A stretch of 64,000 nucleotides of DNA from Amorphophallus konjac (Eukaryota > Streptophyta > Magnoliopsida > Alismatales > Araceae). Positions within the stretch are counted from its first letter, which is position 1. The number at the start of each line of letters is the position of its first letter. This document shows, in pieces, positions 58,681 through 64,000 of this stretch. The DNA lies in the NCBI GenBank assembly GCA_022559845.1, contig CM040123.1, positions 295,604,642 through 295,668,641 of the forward strand, written 5' to 3'. The position numbers and the translations under genes are program-made. The notes under the pieces are model-generated. The model was given only the letters and a program-made list of their open reading frames with translations. It ran no database searches and had not been told where the DNA came from.

Positions 58681-60554
58681 TTGACGACGCGGGCATGCCA
58701 GTCACATGAGTGATAATTTTATTGTGCGCTCATTCTGACCCATATCGGGCGAATGTGAGGTTCGGTCGGGACCAGCAGTCCGCCATACCGTAAAGGTTAT
58801 GGCGTTAATTACATCCCCCACGAGGAGGGAACACCTTTGATTAATTGCCGAGATATCGGGCTGTCGAAGCCGGTAAAAGAACTACATGATGATTATAGCA
58901 ATGACAGGCAGGATGCAACATTAATCATGTAGAAGATGCGTAGTTAAATGGGAAAATGGATCCTAGGTACGTGGCGGAGGACGCGGGTCTGAAGACCACC
59001 ATCGCGCGTGACGAAGGCTTCCGGCCAGACATGATCCGGCTTTTAGCCGACGCCATTTAATATACCCGGGGATCTATGCATGCATGCACACAAGACATTC
59101 ATGATTATATTGAACATGAAGATAGCGTTATGAAGACGGTGACGATCACCCATATTTATACCCTTCGTCAAGAAGAGGAAGGGCAACACAAGTATGCTAG
59201 CGAAAGCGAAATGCTAACGGATTATGATGGTGAGTATGATGATGACATGACTCGGGCTTGCTTGACCCTTCTTTATGCAATTCACTGCCTGCTACGGCTT
59301 GTCGACATTGCCCCCGAGAGGCGAGGCTTGCCCCGGGGTAAATGAACCATTAGAGCGGCACGAGGCTTCAAAACCGGCGTGACCATGTAAGAAAACTTAT
59401 GCGGCGCGCTAAAGCGTAGGCATAGTGGCTAATACGGCGCGGTCTTCATGCAGTTGAAACGGCGTGCAAGAGGGTTGGGGCGCGCCGGTTTAGGGCGCGC
59501 CGGAAAGGCGCAAGGAAAATTTTTAAGGAAATGAGTGCGGGGTTAATCCGGCGCGGGGGGGGTACCGCGCCGGTTTAGAGCGCGCCGGTTAAGACCGCGC
59601 CGTATTAAACCTGTTTTGTTGAATTATGAACCCTTTTAAGTTTGTTAGACTTCATGGGACCCTTTCTTGAGTTGTTGGGCCAGATGATTGTTTGATTGGA
59701 GTCCACGGCCTTCTGGAGATGAGGGGGGAGGTCAGTGCGAGGTTCATACTCGAGCACTGAGTTGATTCGATTCGGAGCGATCATTTTATTGACATAATTA
59801 TCTGGAGTCTGTCAAAAATTTGACAGCATCTCCCCTGAACAAACAGAGTTGCAGGGGAGAATCGGGGTCATACTCACTAATGGAGCAAACCCCTAAATCA
59901 CCGGTCTGCCCAAAGGCGGCCAGCATACCCCACTGGATAGGATACCCCGAGGACAAGCCTGCTAGGGGCACCAAAGCTCCACAGGGGAAGAGATAGAAGG
60001 GCGAAGTCACTGATGATGAGGACGACACCCCGAGGGCTAGCCTACGAGGGGTGAAGGACTCGTGGTCAGTGATTCGTCCCATGAAGGGACTGACCATTGG
60101 GAGAGTGGAACTCCGAGGACTAGCCTACAAGGAGCACACACCCCCTGGTCTCGGTCGGGCCTTGGTCTGTCGGGGTTGAGTTCGTTGACCCAGGCCCCCT
60201 TCATTATTAGCCATGGCTTCGAGAAGACGCCCACCATGAAGAGGTAGGGCCCTCGGTCGCCCGGCAACTGCAGGAACTAACGAGGGAATGTCCCCCTCCC
60301 CGGGTGATTGAGGTGACGGGGAAACCTCGGAACGATGCAGATGGCCACGAAGAACAAGTAATAAAGGCCTAAGTTAGACAGACCCCCGGCAGGGACATAT
60401 GCTCGAACAGTTAGAAAACAATATTCAAGGGGATAGACCCTATACATGGCAGACAAAGGCGCGCGCGGAGGCACGGCTCCATCCGAGAGGAGAAAGGGAC
60501 GCAAAGTCCTTGAACCAAACGTAAAAGCAATGAAACGAAAGAAAGCCCTCGGGG
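58681..60554. other. Repeat-derived sequence without recognisable genes
   Basis: It contains GGCGCGCCGG-type repeats (about 59470-59610) and a block with three imperfect repeats around CCCGAGGACTAGCCTAC (59948-60135). The stretch AGCATCTCCCCTGA near 59825 also occurs near 56188 upstream of PMD copy X. Confidence 0.45.
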
Positions 60555-62193
60555 AGGGGTGTTTCTGTAGCCCGCGATGATTCGGGGCGTGATATGAATC
60601 TCGAGGAAACCGGGATCGGCCCTACGCAAAGAAGAACCCTGACGCGCATATCAATATAAATAAAGATAGAGAAAGGGGAGATCGTTCCTCCAATTTATTG
60701 ATTCAAGCATCCACAGGCATGCATACATATCACCATCCCTAAGACAGGGAGGATTTAACATTCGCACGGCGAGATTACAATTCCGGCACCATTGTTTGGT
60801 TGCCGTTTAATGATATTTAGAAGCAGAGGACGCCCAGGTCACAATAACAGAGAGAAGATGGCAGAAGAAATCGCGAAGAAGGGGGGAGGGGAATCGACTC
60901 ATATCATCGTCGCCCCTCCCCTCCATCGCTTACATTCAATGTGTAGAAGCTTAGAGGAAAAGGAAAAGAAATGCGGAAAGCAGGAATAGAAACGACCCCT
61001 GCCCACCTGTTCCTCAGAAACAGAGTATCGTAGATGCCGGCCGACGCTCGCCCCTTCAGAGAAGAAAACCCTCCCTCTCTGTATCTACCGAGAAAAGAAG
61101 AAACTCTCCCCCGTTTCCCAGTTGCCTTCTTCTTCTCAACTGCCTCACTCTTTTCTTTCTTTCTTTTTCCGAGCGCCCTTCTTTTTCAATCGAACCTCGC
61201 CCATATATATAACAGGTTGGAGGCTCTTCATTCGGCGTGAGCTTTTGACGCGCCGAGAGGAGTCTTCATCAGCTTATCGCGCCGGTTTAGGCGCCATCAG
61301 ATAGGGTAGCTTGCGCGTCGGGATGAGGGCGGCAGGTAAAGGGGGGCGCGCCGGGACAAGGGCTGAAGGTAGGGGGCGCGCCGGTTTAAGGGTATGAAGG
61401 TAAGGGGGCGCGCTGGGATAAGGGGCATTAAATGAGGGGCGCGCTGGTTTAAGGCGCGTCGGGCTAATGCTTCTCATGCCCTTGAAGCCCGTCGATGAGT
61501 CCGGGGATGATTCCGGGAATCACCGTGAACATTAATCTTGCCAATGCTCCTCGAAACTTCGACGAGGTGTCTTGTAGAAGCTCCCAGGTTGACATACGGC
61601 CCTCCTCGAGACTCCTGATAGCTTTGATTTGATCATGCGGGCTTTCCACTGACACGGCCTTTGGCTCCACGATTCATGCTGTTGGCTCGGTCTGGCTCGT
61701 GCCCAAAGCTCCTTAGGGGGTGATGTAACACCAAGGATAGTTCCGCTTGAGCTGGGTGATCATTCGGCCACCAATGGGCCCACCTTGGCAGGGCCGTACC
61801 CATGCCGGATGATCGGGATCTTCTGCCGATAGAGCTTTCGGTCCTCCGTCTTGGAGAGCCGGGGGAACTCCTTCATCTTCGGGAGAACCTCTTCATATGG
61901 TGGGGAAACCACCGGATAGACCGTCGTCCTAGATCGGACAACGGGTGTAGTGTATGCGGCATGACAAAGTCGATGCCGGTTCATTGGGCAGGCTTGGTCG
62001 CACTGCCGGTTGGTTGTGGATTCATCTCAGCTCTCCTGAGGTGAAGTCCCCGTATCCATACGGAGTGACTCGAGGCTCTGGCAGCTTGAGAAGTCTTCAA
62101 TATGTTGATCTGCATCGGCTTCCGTGCTTCGGTGTGCCGGGTCATTTGTCTTTATTGGCTTGGTCGCCAATGATCATATTTTAGGTGCCAACA
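60555..62193. repeat. Overlapping LTR sequences, including the LTR of Tat-like element Y
   Basis: On the + strand GGGGAGGGGTGTTTC precedes TGTAGCCCGCG (60566), like 7537-7561. On the minus strand an LTR start TGTTGGCACC has its edge at 62193 (purine tract 62194-62205), and a TATA box GTTATATATATGG lies at about 61213-61201. GGCGCGCC repeats fill 61240-61470, upstream of that TATA box. Confidence 0.45.
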
Positions 62194-62959
62194 AATGCCC
62201 CCCAGACGTGGGTGTTGCGAGCAAGGCACGAGTGCAGCAAGGCCGACGGATGAATTTCATCCGGACTGACCTCCTCTCTGATTGGCAGGAGCTCTGAAGG
62301 GCCCTTAATTCGGCACGGATGTTAAACCGGCGCCGTTTGAATGTTAATACGGCGCGGGTAGCCCAGCGCGCCCCCTTGGCCTTGGACGTTAATCTGGCGC
62401 GCTCACGATGCTGTCGTTTTAATCCGGCGCGGCTTTGGCGCTGATGGTTAATCCGGCGCGCCTTTCCCCGGCGCGCCTTTTGCTTACAGGTTTTTTAATC
62501 CGGCGCGCTAAATAGCGCGCCGATTTTACAATGGGGAGGCCCCCCCTATTTATTTCTTTCTTCTCCGTTTTTTCTTCATCGCTTCTCATTTGCACAACTC
62601 CCTTCTCTCTCCTCCCTTTCTTCTCTCCCTCTCGCGCCGAGCGAGTTGAGGGTGAGGGTGGCGGCGGTCCTTCGGGTGAGTGAAGATGCTGTCCATTTGG
62701 GTTACAAAACCCTTTCTTTGGGCCCCGGGAGGCTTCTAGCAGGGCTTGCCCTCGGAGCTGTTTCCCCGGGTGTTCCTCTGGCCTCGGTGTAATGCCGATG
62801 GCTGCTTTTTAGGGATCGTTCCTCAGTGGACGCGTTCCCACTTTTTTTCAGCAATTCCCTGTGCTGGGGAGACTCTGCCGAAATTTTGTCAGAAGTTCGC
62901 CTTTGATTAGCCATTTCCTGACGTTGTTTTTTGTTTGATATGCTCTTTTTGCAGCTGTC
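62194..62959 (+). promoter_or_regulatory. Promoter, leader and intron of PMD copy Y
   Basis: TTAATCCGGCGCGC-like units occur about six times (62330-62520), then a TATA-like CTATTTATTT near 62548, a CT-rich leader, a GGTGAGTG donor near 62676 and a TTTTTGCAG acceptor ending at 62954, six bases before the ATG. Confidence 0.5.
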
Positions 62960-64000
62960 ATGGCATCCAGCTCTTCCTCTCGTGCCGTGGTGACATGGGA
63001 GAATGTTAATTCTCTCGACTGGGGTCACGGCCAGGTGGCCATAGTTGCGGAGTCTTCGGATTCGGAGACGGACACTGTAGACACCGGTCGTCTCCTTATT
63101 CTCGGGGGTGACTCTTTCCATTATAATAGAGAGGGTGTGACCCGGAAGGATTATCCCAAGGACAAGCACCTGATGTCCCTTCTTCGGCGCTTCAACCTTC
63201 AGGGGAAGCGGGATGTGTTCGCCGTCCGGAAGGTCGAGCAGGCTCTGCTGGTGGAGAGAGACAGCTTGGCCGAATGCGTAATGCGGGGAAGACCCATCTA
63301 TCTCCCTGGGGAGGTCAGGAAGTGGAGCGTTGTGCTGGGGCTGCAAGACCTGGCTCCGACAGACGGACTGTTGACCAGAGCTCCCGAATTTGTACCCGCT
63401 CGGTGGAATGACTCCACGGGCAGAGTAGATCGGGAGAAGCCGATCTTTGGTTTATTCCTTGCCCCGTTGAGATGGGGATATAGAGATGAGTCATTCTTGC
63501 TGGATTGCTTGGCGATTCGCTTCAAGCACCAGATCTCTGTGGGGTGGTTTCCTGAGTTGAAAGTTACAGATGCCCACGCGTTCAGGCCCGGAGCAGTAGA
63601 ATTCACAGACTATGTGCTGCATCATTATGCTCCTCTTTTGACCAGAGCTGGTGTATATCACAGCGTGTACGCTTCAAGGTATCGGTACCCGATTTCCCGA
63701 GGCTTGTGCTGTGGCATGATCGAGGTGTTTTGCCCGTAATACAACACCTTCTATACTTCAGAGGGGGAGACCTCCTTAGACTTGTGGAGTCTATCTCAGC
63801 TCAGCGGCCTGCCCATTGATGGAGAGCCGTATGAAGAAGTTTGTTGGCCCGACTGGTTGAAGGACCAGACCGACGGTGACGGTCGGTATATGGCGGGCTA
63901 CGCCTATCGATATCTAATGAAGGCGTATCGCACCCTCTTCCATTCGTCGCAAGACACGAGAGAAGCTCGAAAGCCGGGCGAGAAACGAAGAGTGCGGATG
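62960..64000 (+). pseudogene. Plant mobile domain (PMD) gene, copy Y (runs off the window)
   Basis: From ATG 62960: ASSSSSRAVVTWENVNSLDW, DYPKDKHLMSLLRRFN, LLTRAGVYHSVYASRYRYPI and GLCCGMIEVFCP, colinear with exon 1 of copy X (same length between motifs, clearly diverged). One in-frame TAA at 63737-63739 interrupts it where X has a Leu codon; after it the frame stays open to the window end (TSEGETSLDLWS, LSGLPIDGEPYEEV). The PMD core exon would lie beyond 64000. It is the likely antisense passenger of the minus-strand Tat-like element Y. Confidence 0.65.

Overview
The window is angiosperm nuclear DNA of a heterochromatic, intergenic kind. I recognise no ordinary host gene. Almost every base belongs to LTR retrotransposons nested in or abutting one another. 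The plant assignment rests on Ty1/copia elements of SIRE/Maximus type primed by initiator tRNA-Met, Ty3/gypsy elements of Tat type (second, archaeal-like RNase H and an antisense extra ORF), and a plant mobile domain (PMD) gene. I cannot name the species.

Layout. 1-7897: 3' half of a decayed Tat-type gypsy element on the + strand (RT, RNase H, integrase), an antisense extra gene (7216-4599) and the start of its 3' LTR (7554). That LTR is split by SIRE-like element 1 (7898-18283, +) and resumes at 18284-18650. Element 1 has long LTRs (3' copy 3306 bp) filled with a degenerate AAGTCTGTACAT minisatellite, and an internal region that encodes only Gag. 18653-26565: SIRE-like element A (-), with Gag, no pol, an extra downstream ORF and one LTR. 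26566-34853: a minus-strand gypsy-type mini-element C with an 886-bp internal region, whose long LTR forms a foldback with an inverted partner; a 3996-bp solo LTR with a perfect 5-bp target duplication (27999-31994) sits in the loop. 34854-40332: SIRE-like element 2 (+), Gag only. Its 3' LTR is interrupted by the only element with a complete pol, element B (40333-51777, -; LTRs 1779 and 1757 bp), which also carries an extra ORF downstream of pol. 51821-52690: LTR fragment with the same terminal motif as the solo LTR. 52731-64000: two PMD gene copies in opposite orientation, each apparently the antisense passenger of a Tat-like element, separated by about 5 kb of LTR sequence.

How the parts relate. 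Element B is the only pol source in view. Elements 1, 2 and A share its primer-binding site type and leader structure but encode only Gag (A also the extra ORF), so they look like non-autonomous partners of a B-like element. All coding regions are broken. Where I can infer the ancestral codon, most in-frame stops look like C-to-T or G-to-A changes, as expected of methylated, silenced DNA.

The most interesting signal is a two-hairpin motif near the LTR end of all four SIRE-like families. Its primary sequence differs between families while the base pairing is kept. Other points are the minisatellite shared by opposite-strand families, the promoter-bearing extra ORF, the antisense PMD genes, a family of TAACGAC/GTCGTTA hairpins in the solo LTR, and GC-rich GGCGCGCC repeats at LTR and antisense promoters.
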